This document shows, piece after piece, positions 35,183 to 43,483 of a DNA stretch of 64,000 nt (positions within the stretch are counted from its first letter, which is position 1; each line of letters starts with the position of its first letter). Under the pieces are notes generated by a model, which was not told the DNA's origin, did not search any database, and saw nothing but the letters and a program-made list of their open reading frames with translations. Made by a program: the position numbers and the translations under genes. The DNA is from an uncultured Lachnospiraceae bacterium. Its GTDB lineage: Bacteria; Bacillota; Clostridia; Lachnospirales; Lachnospiraceae. Where the stretch lies: assembly GCA_947565425.1 (NCBI GenBank), contig CANOFW010000003.1, positions 124,001-188,000 of the forward strand, written 5' to 3'.

Positions 35183-36372
35183 ATGAATATGAATGAGAAC
35201 AATAGGATAACAGGGGATGAAGCTGTCGGCTATATTATTGACAATGTTTCAGAGTCCGTTGGCGAGGAAGAAGAGAGTATTTTTTTCGATGATGAAAATT
35301 ATTGTTTTTACAGGAAATTTGATGGAATCCGCATTCGGTCAGGCTTTGTGGTGGATGCAATAGAGTTCATCTATAATGACTAGGGTTTGGGCTGGTATGG
35401 AGGACCGGGCGGCAGCCTGCAAGAGTTTCGCTTTCAAAGGGGAGAGTACTTAACAAAAGTCGTATGGCGGACAGGCATGTGGGAGGATTACCCTTACAGA
35501 GTGACTTCCTATATTTGTTTCTACACGAATCTTGGCAGGGAATTTTCCGGCGGGATATTTCCGTGGGTATGTATACCCGCAAGGATGAGAAACCCATATC
35601 GGCAGACGCTGTATCTGCAGATATGGGGGCGGAATGGGACAGCGATATTTTGGAAGAGGGCGCTGTTGGACAGGGATTGCAGGGCGGTTCTCTGACAGAA
35701 GCAATTCGAGGCCGCGCTTTTTCGCGTACAGCTATTGAGGATATGGTAAAACACACTCTGAAGTTAAAAGATATAGATCCGTCAAATAAGGACGAAATTA
35801 GGGATAACCGGAGCAGTATAGAATATTCTCTTCTCAGCAAAAAGTATGTAAACAAAGCGCAGTTTGTATTCCGGGGGCCGACAATAAGAGATGAACAGAA
35901 ATATATTGAGACGAACAGAAAAATATTGTCAAAGGCCATTAAGAGAAATAAAGTTTTAAAGCCGGTGATTCAGATGGGCACGCAGAATACCAAACAGTAT
36001 GAGGATGCAACCGTGCTGAGGATACTTGCGACGAAAAATTCCAACACCCCTCCGAGCCAGTTTGTATCCCATGCATTGGATTATCAAACAGCCAGCCGGT
36101 TTGCCCAAAGTAAATTTGTGTTTGCATATAAAATAATTCCCAATTCGCCTCTGCTGGGGATCCATGATTCGGCGATTATTGGCAAGGGGGAAGAACAATA
36201 CCAGATTCTTGGTGGGACTAAAATTACAGAATTGTACAGATGTCCCGCAATAGGACAAGGGAAAAAATGGGAAAAGTATAATTTTAGCGAAAAAAGCTGG
36301 AAAAGCTGCAGCGAACGTCCGATTAATTTGGAATATGAACAGTTGAGAGGATCAAAGATTGTGCAGGATTAA
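35183..36372 (+). pseudogene. Broken jacalin-like lectin / ADP-ribosyltransferase-like gene
   Basis: The reading frame from ATG 35183 (SD AGAGGAGG 8 bases upstream) looks like a jacalin-like fold: IRIRSGFVVDAIEFIYND. It is interrupted by TAG at 35381-35383 and continues in the same frame with WYGGPGGSLQEFRFQRGEY and ICFYTNLGREFSGG. Near 35560-35600 the coding signal moves to another frame, ending at 36372. That second part has an ADP-ribosyltransferase pattern: QFVFRGPT (Arg), FVSHALDYQTASRFAQ (Ser-x-x region) and GEEQYQILGGTKI (Glu). The stop and the frame change imply decay or sequencing error of a secreted or polymorphic toxin. Intact ORFs would be 35183-35383 and 35464-36372. Confidence 0.5.
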
Positions 36373-36386
36373 GGCGAGGAAAGAGA

Positions 36387-37457
36387 ATGGCGGCGAAATT
36401 AAAGTCCATTGCGTTTATCATTTGTGTCAATGATGAAACATATTTTGAAGAATGTCTTTTTTATATCAACCGTCTGCACCTGCCGGATGGTTATGTGGCA
36501 GAGGTTTATCCGGTGCGGCAGGCGAGAAGTATTTTCCAAGCGTATAATATGGCGATGCAGCATTCTCATGCACAATATAAAGTGTATATGCACCAGGATG
36601 TGTTTCTGATTGATAAAGACATAATACTGAGATTTCTGGAGCTGTTTGAGCGGCGTCCTAAGGCAGGAATTGCCGGGGTACTAGGCACTAACAGACTTCC
36701 CAATGACCACAATTTTTATCGCAGTTGGAATCTGGGAAATGTGCTGGCATGCAGTGAGGAGAAAGCCATTCACAATTATTTGTCAGAGGAGGCTGCGCCG
36801 GCTGCGGCGTTAGATGGCATGTTTCTGATGACCGCAAAGGATTTCCCCTGGAGGTCGGATGTGCTCTCGGGCTGGGATTTTTACGATATTTCCCAATCGC
36901 TGGAATTTGGCAGAAATCAGCGCGAGTTGTGGGTGCTTGCGGGTGAGAACCCCTGGTGTATCCATGATTGCGGATTCCTTAACCTTGTAGGTTATGATGA
37001 GGCGCAAGAGGCGTTTTCAAGAATTTACCGTACTGATTTACCATATTGTGCAAATCGGCCTCCGGTTTACCCTGAGAAGTACCGCCAGCAATATGCTCTG
37101 ATGATGGAATTGAAAGAGCAGTGGAAGTCGTTGCTGTTTATGGAAAAGGAACAGGAAGTTCGTGCTGTTATGTCGAAGGTTTGGGATGGGCGTTTTATTG
37201 ATACGGAGCTGGTTATTCTTCGCAATATTTTAGAAATTTTGCAGAAAGAGGAGCGAGTGTGCACTTCCACGGAAGCGGGTTTTCTCTATGATTGCGGTTC
37301 CTTTGAACAGGCGCAGCACAAGTATTTAAAGACGAAATTTTACATTAGAAGAAAAAAATATGCAGAGGATAATTTAGGTATTTGTCCCAACGTATCGGCG
37401 GCGGCAATGCGTGTTATTCGTAAGCATACGATGATACAGCGAAAGGGAAAATCATGA
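36387..37457 (+). CDS. StrF-like family glycosyltransferase
   Basis: The 356-residue protein has the N-terminal GT-A-like fold of the PF13712 (StrF) family: SIAFIICVNDETYFEECLFY, then SIFQAYNMAMQHSHAQYKVY and MHQDVFLIDKD, where HQD replaces the DxD. The middle has PAAALDGMFLMTAKDFPW and ENPWCIHDCGFLNL, shared with the fragment at the window start. A ~120-residue helical tail follows. It overlaps the CgeB-like gene by 4 bases and lies just upstream of flagellin, so flagellin glycosylation is a reasonable guess. Confidence 0.75.
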   Translation: MAAKLKSIAFIICVNDETYFEECLFYINRLHLPDGYVAEVYPVRQARSIFQAYNMAMQHSHAQYKVYMHQDVFLIDKDIILRFLELFERRPKAGIAGVLGTNRLPNDHNFYRSWNLGNVLACSEEKAIHNYLSEEAAPAAALDGMFLMTAKDFPWRSDVLSGWDFYDISQSLEFGRNQRELWVLAGENPWCIHDCGFLNLVGYDEAQEAFSRIYRTDLPYCANRPPVYPEKYRQQYALMMELKEQWKSLLFMEKEQEVRAVMSKVWDGRFIDTELVILRNILEILQKEERVCTSTEAGFLYDCGSFEQAQHKYLKTKFYIRRKKYAEDNLGICPNVSAAAMRVIRKHTMIQRKGKS

Positions 37458-38656
37458 GGATTTTATATTATACCTGGAATGAGAATTCCCGGGACGATAT
37501 GGTAAGTACTTTGCAAATGCTTGGGCATGAGGTGACGATTTGTTCAGAGCCCTGTTGTGACTATGAGAATGACGTGGAACTAGTTGCCAGTCTGGAAGAA
37601 GCTATGCAACGGCAGCCAATGGACTGCTTATTTTCTTTTAATTTTTTTCCTGTACTAACCAAAGTAGCAGAGAAATACAAACGAAAATACATTTCCTGGA
37701 TCTACGATTGTCCGCATTGGACGTTATATTCGCCAGCGGTCATCAACGCAAACAATTATATATTTGTTTTTGATAGGCGTCAGTATCAACAGTTGAAGGA
37801 CTTGGGTGTACAGCATTGCTATCATTTTCCTATGGCGGTCAATACCACACGGTTAGAAATTTTGTTGGGGCAAAGCGGACAATCCTTAGACGATATGGAA
37901 TCGCCGTCGAAGAGAAACGGACAAGCGCAGGAAAGTCAGGAAGTCTCTTTTGTGGGCAGCCTTTATGAAAATAATCTTTATGATAGAGTGAATTATTTGC
38001 CAGAGTATATCCGAGGTTATCTGTCCGGCATAATGGAAGTACAGGAGCGTATTTATGGTTATAATTTTGTCGGCGAACTACTTACTGACGAGATGATAGC
38101 GCAGATGGAACAATTTATTTCCATGGATCTGCCAGAGGGCTATTTTGCTCGCAAACGTGAACTGTTTACTTCTATGCTCAATGGAAAAATTACATCTAGC
38201 GAGAGAATACATTTGCTTGGACAATTGTCGGAGTACTTCAATCTGACACTGTATACGGCTTCCGATATTACGAAGGTGCCGGGGGCCAAACCGGGAGGCG
38301 TTGTCGATTATGTATCGCAGATGCCCAAAGTGTTTCGTAATTCCAAAATTAACCTTAATATCAGTCTGCGTTCTATTCAGAGCGGGATTCCTCTGCGTGC
38401 ACTGGATATTTTAGGGGCAGGTGGATTTTTAATGTCCAATTACCAGCCGGAGTTGGCGGAATATTTTGAAGATGGAAAGGAGCTTGTCTTGTACACAAGC
38501 GCACAGGATTTGCTTGAGAAAACCGCTTATTATCTTGCTCACGAGGAAGAACGCAGGGCAATTGCGAATGCGGGTTTTAAAAAAGTAAAACAACTGTTTT
38601 CTTACGAAGTGCGGGTGGAAGAAATGCTACGGCTTGCGGGCGTTTTGCGAGTGTGA
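37454..38656 (+). CDS. CgeB/DUF3880-type glycosyltransferase
   Basis: The protein has 400 residues. The N-terminal DUF3880 half includes ILYYTWNENSRDDMVSTL and ISWIYDCPHWTLYSP. The C-terminal Glyco_trans_1_2 half has KINLNISLRSIQSGIPLRA, LDILGAGGFLMSNYQPEL and the ANAGFKKVKQLFSYEVR tail. This is the true DUF3880 pattern, whereas the genes at 9844 and 14815 are more distant. The ATGA overlap couples it to the StrF-like gene. Immediate proximity to flagellin favours a role in flagellin glycosylation. Confidence 0.8.
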   Translation: MRILYYTWNENSRDDMVSTLQMLGHEVTICSEPCCDYENDVELVASLEEAMQRQPMDCLFSFNFFPVLTKVAEKYKRKYISWIYDCPHWTLYSPAVINANNYIFVFDRRQYQQLKDLGVQHCYHFPMAVNTTRLEILLGQSGQSLDDMESPSKRNGQAQESQEVSFVGSLYENNLYDRVNYLPEYIRGYLSGIMEVQERIYGYNFVGELLTDEMIAQMEQFISMDLPEGYFARKRELFTSMLNGKITSSERIHLLGQLSEYFNLTLYTASDITKVPGAKPGGVVDYVSQMPKVFRNSKINLNISLRSIQSGIPLRALDILGAGGFLMSNYQPELAEYFEDGKELVLYTSAQDLLEKTAYYLAHEEERRAIANAGFKKVKQLFSYEVRVEEMLRLAGVLRV

Positions 38657-38740
38657 TGATAGAGATTTCCGGATGTTTTTAGGGTACGGTTGCAGGAAGT
38701 TTATAAATAGTGTTATAAATAGAAAAATGGAGAGAAATGT

Positions 38741-38761
38741 GGAAAATTCCTTGAATTTTCC
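38741..38761. promoter_or_regulatory. Perfect palindrome over the flagellin -35 box
   Basis: GGAAAATTC (38741-38749) and GAATTTTCC (38753-38761) are exact reverse complements around a 3-base centre. The right arm overlaps the -35 box TTGAAT. The position is that of a repressor or activator operator for the flagellin gene. Confidence 0.6.
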
Positions 38762-38779
38762 AGCAATGCTTGCTATAAT
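38751..38779 (+). promoter_or_regulatory. Sigma-A promoter of the flagellin gene
   Basis: TTGAAT (38751-38756), 17 bases, then TATAAT (38774-38779) with the extended -10 TGC just upstream. The 5' UTR is about 73 bases and holds an inverted repeat, CTCAAA (38800-38805) and TTTGAG (38814-38819). No sigma-28 box is visible. Confidence 0.75.
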
Positions 38780-38858
38780 GTAAAAAAGTATAAGAAGGTC
38801 TCAAAGAAGATAATTTGAGCATATAGTAAGTTATAATACGAAGAAGGGAGGATGACCT

Positions 38859-39632
38859 ATGAGTATTTCTAGTATAAGCAGTCAGGGTTTACAGCAGAAT
38901 TACCGGCAGCTTGCCAGTGGGAAGCGAATTAATTCAGCGGCGGATGATGCGGCGGGTTTAGCGATTGCCGAGAAGATGTTGACCCAGAGTAATGGTTACG
39001 ATGTGGGCTGGAGGAATGCAGCGACTTCTCAAGATATGGTGAATGTTGCAGATGGCGGTCTCTCTACGATTACTGATTCTTTACAGCGTATCCGTGAATT
39101 GGGTGTACAGGCATCTAATACAGCTATTTATGGTGATTCTGAACGTAAGATGATGCAGCAGGAGATTGACCAGTTGAAGGAATCCATTACGGATGCTGCC
39201 AAGAATACACGTTTTAACACTATGAGCTTGTTGGATGGTAAGATGGGCAGCAGTCATGTAGCTTCCGGACCAGATGGCAGTGGTATGGAAATTAATATGC
39301 CGAATGCAACGTTGGAAGCTTTGGGTATTGCAGACTTTGATGTGACCGGAGATTTTGACCTGTCAGTGATTGACGATGCAATTGATAAGGTATCTTCAGC
39401 AAGAGGTGAGATGGGAGCCACATATAATCGTTTGGGCTACACCATGAATTATAATTCCTATGCATCGCTTAATACGACGGCAGCCCGCAGCCGCATTGAG
39501 GATCTTGATTTCCCCAAGGCGATATCTGACATGAAGAAGAACAGTCTGTTAGAGGAATACAGACTTATGATGCAGAAGAAGCGGGAAGAACAGGATAACA
39601 TGGTAGTGAACTTGCTGAGATTTAATTCCTAA
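38859..39632 (+). CDS. Short atypical flagellin
   Basis: The 257-residue protein has the conserved flagellin D0/D1 regions: LASGKRINSAADDAAGLAIA near residue 18, DGGLSTITDSLQRIRELGVQ and TRFNTMSLLDG. The N-terminus is shortened: the usual ~20 residues before the SGKRIN motif are reduced to MSISSISSQGLQQNYRQ. The C-terminus SLLEEYRLMMQKKREEQDN and the final NLLRFNS differ from the canonical AQANQxPQxVLxLLR. The central variable domain is very small. AAGGGAGG precedes the ATG. It may be a minor filament subunit or a variant that is the target of the neighbouring glycosylation genes. A strong terminator follows. Confidence 0.8.
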   Translation: MSISSISSQGLQQNYRQLASGKRINSAADDAAGLAIAEKMLTQSNGYDVGWRNAATSQDMVNVADGGLSTITDSLQRIRELGVQASNTAIYGDSERKMMQQEIDQLKESITDAAKNTRFNTMSLLDGKMGSSHVASGPDGSGMEINMPNATLEALGIADFDVTGDFDLSVIDDAIDKVSSARGEMGATYNRLGYTMNYNSYASLNTTAARSRIEDLDFPKAISDMKKNSLLEEYRLMMQKKREEQDNMVVNLLRFNS

Positions 39633-39720
39633 TAGATAAGGGATTGGGTTCTACCTGTTTTGACGGAGAAGTGAATGCCTTACATTAGAGGAATGTTTTG
39701 TATGATATTTGGAAATTAAT

Positions 39721-39760
39721 GGACTGATTTCAATGTTTCATTGAAGTTAGTCCATTTTTT
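39721..39760 (+). terminator. Intrinsic terminator of flagellin
   Basis: GGACTGATTTCAATG (39721-39735) pairs with CATTGAAGTTAGTCC (39739-39753), with one mismatch and one wobble. The loop has 3 bases and a T run follows. Confidence 0.8.
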
Positions 39761-39840
39761 GTCTTATTGGAAAGACATTTTCACGCGAAAGCGTGAGTGA
39801 TTTTCCTATAAGACAAAAAATATGCGCTCTTGCACAAGAG
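39757..39840. repeat. Dispersed palindromic element, copy A
   Basis: The outer arms TTTTGTCTTATTGGAAA (39757-39773) and TTTCCTATAAGACAAAA (39802-39818) pair with one mismatch. The inner core is TCACGCGAAAGCGTGA (39781-39796), and AATATGCGCTCTTGCACAA follows. It is homologous to copy B at 44884-44968. The remaining ~60 bases to the next feature show nothing recognisable. Confidence 0.7.
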
Positions 39841-39904
39841 GTAAACGTTGCTTCGCAATTGTGCTCGGTGCGTCAAAGTGTGTTATTACAAAGGACATAA
39901 AATG

Positions 39905-39937
39905 GCCCCATCTCCTGTGTACTACAGAGGATGGGGC
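39905..39937 (-). terminator. Terminator of the FliD-like gene
   Basis: On the minus strand GCCCCATC pairs with GATGGGGC around an inner CTCTGT/ACAGGAG stem, 11 bases after the FliD-like stop codon. A short T-rich stretch (CATTTTATG) follows. Confidence 0.7.
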
Positions 39938-39947
39938 GTAAATTCAT

Positions 39948-41246
39948 TTAACAATATGCATCCATCATCATTCCAGAATAAATAGAAGTGATGTACGGTG
40001 TGACAAAGGTTTTCCCGGGATTCTTGTAAGTTACAAGAACTTTATCCACATACCGCATAGGATCGAGGGAAGCGTTGTTTGCCTTCACACTGAGAAGATT
40101 CTTAAAGTCATTGAGTACGGAAAGATTATCTTCGTAGTCGTTAGTAGAAACAGTTTCCCTCAAGGTGTCATCATCTATTGAGATGGAACCGTCATCGCCT
40201 ACCATCAGTCCGATATTTTCAAGACTAGTCTGATATGCAAAAGCGGTACTGCTCATATCCTTATAGAGCTGTACGCTCTGGGGTTGGCTGCCGGAATATT
40301 TGCTGGCAGTCTGCAAAACAGAATTATAGGAATCTACCAATGTCTGTATGTTGTCAGCCATAGCGTCGGCATTCGTCTTAAAACCGACTGTGGCTGGCTT
40401 GCCCTCGGGACTTGTGCCATGCAGCGTTAGTTCAAAGTTGTTATCGAACAAGAACGTATTGGAGTATGCCATATGTTCTGTTCCATTTACCAAGAATACA
40501 GCGTTCTGCGCTTCTTGAGACACATGGTCTATGCCAAGTACGTCAATGGCATCCATAGAGTCATGAGTTCCCTGCGGGGAAATGGAAAATAAAAATGTCT
40601 CGTCAGGGCTAATGCCTGTAGCGGACGATTCAATCATAAGAGCACTTAAACCGTCAGCATTCTCTGCAATGGCTGCATTCAAACCAATGTCTGCATTGGT
40701 AACCAGACCTGCAAGTTTCTTTTGAATTGAAAAGTTAGTGTCCTCTGCGTTGACGGTAAATTGAAATTCGTAAGCTGAGGTATTATTTTCCAGATCAAAG
40801 GAATAAGAACCGGGTCTGAGATTCAAACGATTCTTATCAAGGAAATTTCCTTGATTAATCTGTGAAGTTGCAAGGTTTTTCACCTCAACCGTAAAACCAT
40901 CTGGATTACCGGATAGCCGGCTGTTGCCGACATAATTAGCGGATACTACATCTTCCTGAGAAGAAAAAGCTAACTTTTTCTGAAATGCGTTCCCGATTCC
41001 TTCTTCAGCATCGGAAAGAGATGCAATTACATTTTGAATTATGCGAGTACTTTCCTTTATATCTATGGCAAATTTCTGTACGTCCTCTGAACGCTTGATT
41101 TTGTACAGGGGGGAATCTTTGTTAATTTTAACAATTTTATTACAGATATTGCGCAACTCGCTTTTTTTGTGTGAATCATATCGGGATGCCGATTGGTTAG
41201 CATACGTGCTTAAATAATAATGATAAGCTGTATCAATCGCGGCCAC
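39948..41246 (-). CDS. fliD: FliD-like filament cap / hook-associated protein
   Basis: The 432-residue protein resembles a divergent FliD. It has GFTVEVKNLATSQINQGNF, as in the FliD N-terminal region, then a central domain with YEFQFTVNAEDTNFSIQKK and LVDSYNSVLQTASKYS. The C-terminus has LENIGLMVGDDGSISIDDD, typical of FliD C-domains. FliD caps the filament so that flagellin can polymerise. The N-terminus (first ~100 residues) is longer and unusual. The GTG start at 41246 has AGGAGGGG 6 bases upstream, and a CsrA-type hairpin lies just before that SD. Confidence 0.7.
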   Translation of the reverse strand: MAAIDTAYHYYLSTYANQSASRYDSHKKSELRNICNKIVKINKDSPLYKIKRSEDVQKFAIDIKESTRIIQNVIASLSDAEEGIGNAFQKKLAFSSQEDVVSANYVGNSRLSGNPDGFTVEVKNLATSQINQGNFLDKNRLNLRPGSYSFDLENNTSAYEFQFTVNAEDTNFSIQKKLAGLVTNADIGLNAAIAENADGLSALMIESSATGISPDETFLFSISPQGTHDSMDAIDVLGIDHVSQEAQNAVFLVNGTEHMAYSNTFLFDNNFELTLHGTSPEGKPATVGFKTNADAMADNIQTLVDSYNSVLQTASKYSGSQPQSVQLYKDMSSTAFAYQTSLENIGLMVGDDGSISIDDDTLRETVSTNDYEDNLSVLNDFKNLLSVKANNASLDPMRYVDKVLVTYKNPGKTFVTPYITSIYSGMMMDAYC

Positions 41247-41259
41247 GATAATCCCCTCC

Positions 41260-41273
41260 TTTCATCCTTGAAA
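41260..41273 (-). promoter_or_regulatory. Candidate CsrA hairpin against the SD of the FliD-like gene
   Basis: On the minus strand TTTC and GAAA pair around a loop holding AAGGAT, directly upstream of the SD AGGAGGGG (plus 41253-41260). It agrees with 9 of 12 bases of RUACARGGAUGU, with paired changes in the stem. A CGTGC/GCACG hairpin lies just 5' of it. Confidence 0.5.
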
Positions 41274-41321
41274 TCGTGCTATGCACGGGGGTAAAATAAA
41301 CATTCCATGTATTTGAGGTGT

Positions 41322-41348
41322 TTATCGGCTATTTTAGGCATTTTCTTA
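41322..41348 (-). promoter_or_regulatory. Sigma-28-type promoter of the FliD-like gene
   Basis: On the minus strand TAAG (plus 41345-41348), 15 bases, then GCCGATAA (plus 41322-41329). The -10 is a perfect flagellar sigma-factor box; the -35 has one change. The start codon is about 75 bases downstream. Confidence 0.7.
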
Positions 41349-41471
41349 ATAGCAATGTGTAAAAATATTCAACTTAAAAATAAAAATATATTTAAAATTT
41401 CAATATATTATGATATGATTGCTATTACTTAGAGCTTTTGGGTAAGGTTATGGAATTTCTGGAGGAAATAA

Positions 41472-42341
41472 ATGAAAATAGAAGATGAGTTTTTTCGAAA
41501 AGAGGTCCGTTCTGGCTACGAAGTTTCGGAGAAAGTAAAGAAGATATGGGCAGTTGAGCTGAATATTTTGGAATATTTTGATAATATATGCCGGAAGCAT
41601 AATTTGCGCTACTTTATCGATTACGGAACGTTGCTCGGAGCCGTGCGGCATCAGGGGTTTATTCCGTGGGATGATGATATTGATGTTGTGATGTTCCGGG
41701 ATGATTATGAGAAATTGAAAACAATTGCGCCGAACACTATCTGTTCTCCCTATTTTTTTCAGGATGCATATACGGATTCCATGGTAGCGGCGCTTTCTAA
41801 AATAAGGGACAGCCGGACGACGGCAATAGAGTTTCCAGATGCGCAGCCAGAGTATAATCAGGGTATTTTCATTGATATTTTCCCTTTGGATAATGTTTCT
41901 GATGGTATTAATATGGATTTGAAAATTGGGCAGATGCAGAGAGAAATTTGGATGTCCATTGTAAATCCACAGGCATTTGTAGCTATGATTGAGCAGGGAC
42001 GTAAACCGGTTTTGGACACTTCTCTGTTTAAGGAACTTCTCAGGATGCCGATTCGTGAACGCATCCGAATGTTTGAGGAGTTTAATATTTCTCAGTTCGG
42101 GAAATCAAATAAAGTGCAATTTATTACAGATTTTTTATGGGGGCATCCGGGATTGCCGCAGGAATGGTATTCGGATATTGTTTATCTTCCATTTGAAAAC
42201 TTGAAGGTGCCGGCCCCGGCGGAGTATGACAATATTTTAAAGCAGCGTTTTGGGGATTATATGGTGCCGGTGCAAGGAAAAAGTGATCACGAAGGAATCT
42301 TTTGGGATCCGGACGTACCTTATACAAAATACATGAAATAA
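41472..42341 (+). CDS. licD: LicD-family phosphotransferase
   Basis: The 289-residue protein has the LicD nucleotidyltransferase-fold motif YFIDYGTLLGAVRHQGFIPW and DDDIDVVMFRDDYEKL, giving G-T-L-L and the D-D-D-I-D metal site. Near the C-terminus, YMVPVQGKSDHEG is also LicD-like. LicD moves phosphocholine (or phosphoethanolamine/aminoethylphosphonate in relatives) from a CDP or CMP carrier to a glycan. It is the obvious partner of the cytidylyltransferases at 3739, 12900 and 18513, though it is tens of kilobases away. CTGGAGG precedes the ATG. Confidence 0.85.
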   Translation: MKIEDEFFRKEVRSGYEVSEKVKKIWAVELNILEYFDNICRKHNLRYFIDYGTLLGAVRHQGFIPWDDDIDVVMFRDDYEKLKTIAPNTICSPYFFQDAYTDSMVAALSKIRDSRTTAIEFPDAQPEYNQGIFIDIFPLDNVSDGINMDLKIGQMQREIWMSIVNPQAFVAMIEQGRKPVLDTSLFKELLRMPIRERIRMFEEFNISQFGKSNKVQFITDFLWGHPGLPQEWYSDIVYLPFENLKVPAPAEYDNILKQRFGDYMVPVQGKSDHEGIFWDPDVPYTKYMK

Positions 42342-42345
42342 ACTA

Positions 42346-42374
42346 TTGACGCTAAGAGGGGATTGTGCTATAGT
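42346..42374 (+). promoter_or_regulatory. Sigma-A promoter of rpmG-secE-nusG
   Basis: TTGACG (42346-42351), 17 bases, TATAGT (42369-42374) with extended -10 TGC. It begins 4 bases after the licD stop. Confidence 0.8.
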
Positions 42375-42439
42375 AAACTAGCGATGGAAGTAGGTCTTTT
42401 TTTTATGCCTAAAATTAGAATTAACTGGAGGTGGAAGTT

Positions 42440-42589
42440 GTGCGCACAAGAATTACATTGGCATGTACAGAATGTAAGCAACGTAATTACAACATGACCA
42501 AGGACAAGAAGACTCATCCTGACAGAATGGAGACGAATAAGTATTGCCGTTTCTGTAGGAAACATACGTTACACAAGGAAACTAAGTAG
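42440..42589 (+). CDS. rpmG: 50S ribosomal protein L33
   Basis: This 49-residue ribosomal protein starts at GTG 42440 with GGAGG upstream. The zinc-binding pairs CTEC and CRFC are both present, so it is the Zn-containing (C+) form. [20 protein letters not shown] is the usual L33 core. It lies directly upstream of secE-nusG, the normal Firmicutes order. Confidence 0.95.
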   Translation: MRTRITLACTECKQRNYNMTKDKKTHPDRMETNKYCRFCRKHTLHKETK

Positions 42590-42678
42590 CAGGACAGAGT
42601 GAAGGAAGTGAAAGGTTGGACAGATTGTTCACCCACCCCTGTATTTCGGACGCAAGTAGCGCGCCATAGGAGGTAGAA

Positions 42679-42885
42679 ATGGGAGAAACAAACACAGAAA
42701 AGGCTTCAAAGAAAAGCTGGTTCGCCGGTATGAAAGCCGAATTTGACAAAATAATTTGGCCCGATAAGAAATCACTTACCAGACAGACAGTGGCAGTAAT
42801 CGCTGTTTCCGTTGCCTTGGGACTTATCATTGCCGTAGTGGATGTGATTATCAAGTATGGCATAGATGCCCTGGTGAATTTATAG
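42679..42885 (+). CDS. secE: Preprotein translocase subunit SecE
   Basis: The 68-residue protein has the SecE amphipathic segment FDKIIWPDKKSLTRQTVAV followed by one transmembrane helix (IAVSVALGLIIAVVDVIIK). It is an essential part of the SecYEG channel. ATAGGAGG precedes the ATG. The 89 bases between it and rpmG contain no tRNA gene that I can fold. Confidence 0.95.
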   Translation: MGETNTEKASKKSWFAGMKAEFDKIIWPDKKSLTRQTVAVIAVSVALGLIIAVVDVIIKYGIDALVNL

Positions 42886-42901
42886 GAGGCGCAGGTGATT
42901 T

Positions 42902-43417
42902 ATGGCAGAGGCAAACTGGTATGTAGTTCATACCTATTCCGGTTATGAAAAGAAGGTTAAGGAGAACATTGAGAAAACAATCGAGAACCGCCATCTGGAG
43001 AATCAGATTTTAGAAGTAAGGGTTCCGATGCAGAGCGTTGTGGAGATGAAAAACGGCGTGAGGAAGACGGTTGAGAAGAAGATGTTTCCGGGATATGTTC
43101 TAATTAACATGGTTATGAATGATGATATATGGTATGTGGTTAGAAATACCAGAGGTGTTACCGGGTTTGTAGGTCCGGGTTCCAAACCTGTACCACTCAC
43201 TGAAGCTGAAATGAGACCATTGGGTATTCAAGTTGACAATGTGGTTGTTGATTTTGCGGAGGGTGATTCCATCCGGGTGATCGGAGGCGTCTGGAAAGAT
43301 ACGGTCGGTATCATTCAGACGATGAATCATGGCAAGCAGATGGTGACGATCAATGTTGATTTGTTCGGTCGTGAAACACCGGTAGAAATAAGTTTCACAG
43401 ATATTAGAAAGTTATAA
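42902..43417 (+). CDS. nusG: Transcription antitermination factor NusG
   Basis: The 171-residue protein has the NGN domain (ANWYVVHTYSGYEKKVKENI, FPGYVLINMVMND, VRNTRGVTGFVGPG) and a C-terminal KOW domain (IRVIGGVWKDTVGII). Length and motifs are standard. It lies between secE and rplK in one operon. Confidence 0.97.
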   Translation: MAEANWYVVHTYSGYEKKVKENIEKTIENRHLENQILEVRVPMQSVVEMKNGVRKTVEKKMFPGYVLINMVMNDDIWYVVRNTRGVTGFVGPGSKPVPLTEAEMRPLGIQVDNVVVDFAEGDSIRVIGGVWKDTVGIIQTMNHGKQMVTINVDLFGRETPVEISFTDIRKL

Positions 43418-43483
43418 GATGCGTATTGTGATGGGATTTGTGGAAAATGCCCACACAAGAATGAGTTAAGGAGGATTTTCCAA

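Noticed and set aside
35381..35383. Programmed readthrough of TAG in the lectin-like gene
   Set aside because: A second break (frame change near 35560-35600) is present too, so decay is simpler than recoding.
42590..42678. A tRNA gene between rpmG and secE, as in some Clostridia
   Set aside because: The 89 bases do not fold into a cloverleaf and lack a T-loop GGTTCGA-like sequence.
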